Positions 63,824 through 64,000 of a stretch of 64,000 nucleotides of DNA are shown piece by piece (position 1 is the first letter of the stretch; every line of letters starts with the position of its first letter). Both the position numbers and the translations under genes were made by a program. This DNA is from Woeseiaceae bacterium (lineage in GTDB: Bacteria; Pseudomonadota; Gammaproteobacteria; Steroidobacterales; Woeseiaceae): positions 33,644 to 97,643 of the forward strand of contig JABDOQ010000021.1 of NCBI GenBank assembly GCA_013043165.1, written 5' to 3'. Below the pieces are notes generated by a model, which had not been told where the DNA came from, did not search any database, and was given only the letters and a program-made list of their open reading frames with translations.

Positions 63824-63976
63824 TTAGTAACTGTGTTTGATCATCAACTTCATGAGAAGAACGACTACAACAAATCCAATAAGCACGATGTTGTTTTTCA
63901 GCCGCTCCTCAGCATGGCCTCCAGCCGCAATTGGATTGGGGTTATGGAGATTAACATCCCTGAGATCGCGCGCCAC
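63824..63976 (-). CDS. Possible small single-helix membrane protein
   Basis: A 50-codon minus-strand reading frame from GTG at 63976 to TAA at 63824, too short to stand out by length. The C-terminal third is a clear hydrophobic helix ('NNIVLIGFVVVVLLMKLMI') with a short basic end, and the N-terminal part is polar ('NPNPIAAGGHAEERLKN'). An in-frame stop lies just upstream at 63995-63997, so the gene is not a fragment of something larger. The ribosome site is weak. Same direction as the VOC gene. Confidence 0.4.
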   Translation of the reverse strand: MARDLRDVNLHNPNPIAAGGHAEERLKNNIVLIGFVVVVLLMKLMIKHSY

Positions 63977-64000
63977 CCGAACGGCTGGGTGCCCCTATTC

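Overview
The window is a contiguous, densely packed chromosomal segment of a Gammaproteobacterium with moderately high GC. The best guess is a marine Woeseia/Steroidobacter/Chromatiales-type lineage, judged from gene order and protein character only. Supporting points are the classic order lysM-dprA-smg-topA-tsaC-hemF, with fmt-def reading away on the other strand; the fmt-rsmB-DUF4390-ntrY-ntrX block; argS followed by an FtsN-like SPOR gene; and several uncharacterised families common in that part of the tree. No tRNA, rRNA, CRISPR array, prophage or insertion sequence was seen.

Layout. 1-5.3 kb: partial gltB (minus strand, running off the left edge), two small lipoproteins and a DUF924 protein. 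5.3-12.2 kb: MATE exporter, thiolase plus an AGCS amino-acid/cation symporter, ferrochelatase (hemH) coupled to a VOC protein. 12.2-19.6 kb (all minus strand): a sigma factor/anti-sigma/small acidic protein/DUF3106 operon, then pntA-pntB, an HNH nuclease, a 5'-3' exonuclease and a fructosamine-kinase-family gene. 19.6-25.4 kb (plus): priA, argS, SPOR protein, CapA-family lipoprotein, then a lone REP-like element. 25.5-32.5 kb (minus): def, fmt, rsmB, DUF4390, ntrY, ntrX. 32.8-43.6 kb (plus): LysM lipoprotein, dprA, smg, topA, tsaC, hemF, an AhpD-like protein and a very large secreted subtilase. 43.6-46.6 kb (minus): a membrane protein, tag, and an ECF sigma factor/DUF3379 anti-sigma pair upstream of an HvfA-like Cys-rich repeat peptide. 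46.7-53.9 kb: hemB-aroE, gor, prlC-xthA and an HD-domain protein. 53.9-64 kb: small, mostly uncharacterised genes (GGCT family, tandem-duplicated exported protein, DUF2784, CPXCG, TPR protein, ChaB, class II glutamine amidotransferase, DUF4442, CotH-like secreted protein with DUF3422, VOC and tiny proteins).

How the genes work together. Three heme-biosynthesis enzymes (hemB, hemF, hemH) lie in separate operons. Translation initiation and maturation (def, fmt, argS, rsmB, tsaC) and DNA maintenance (priA, dprA, topA, xthA, tag, 5'-3' exonuclease, HNH) make up much of the core. NADPH/thiol redox is represented by pntAB and gor. Two separate sigma/anti-sigma modules suggest envelope or metal stress sensing.

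The most interesting locus is 44.87-46.60 kb. An exported peptide with ten Glu-Gly-Ser-Cys-Gly motifs sits downstream of an ECF sigma factor and a zinc-finger anti-sigma factor. It resembles precursors of the HvfA family of copper-binding modified peptides, but no MNIO (DUF692) maturation enzyme is encoded anywhere in the window.
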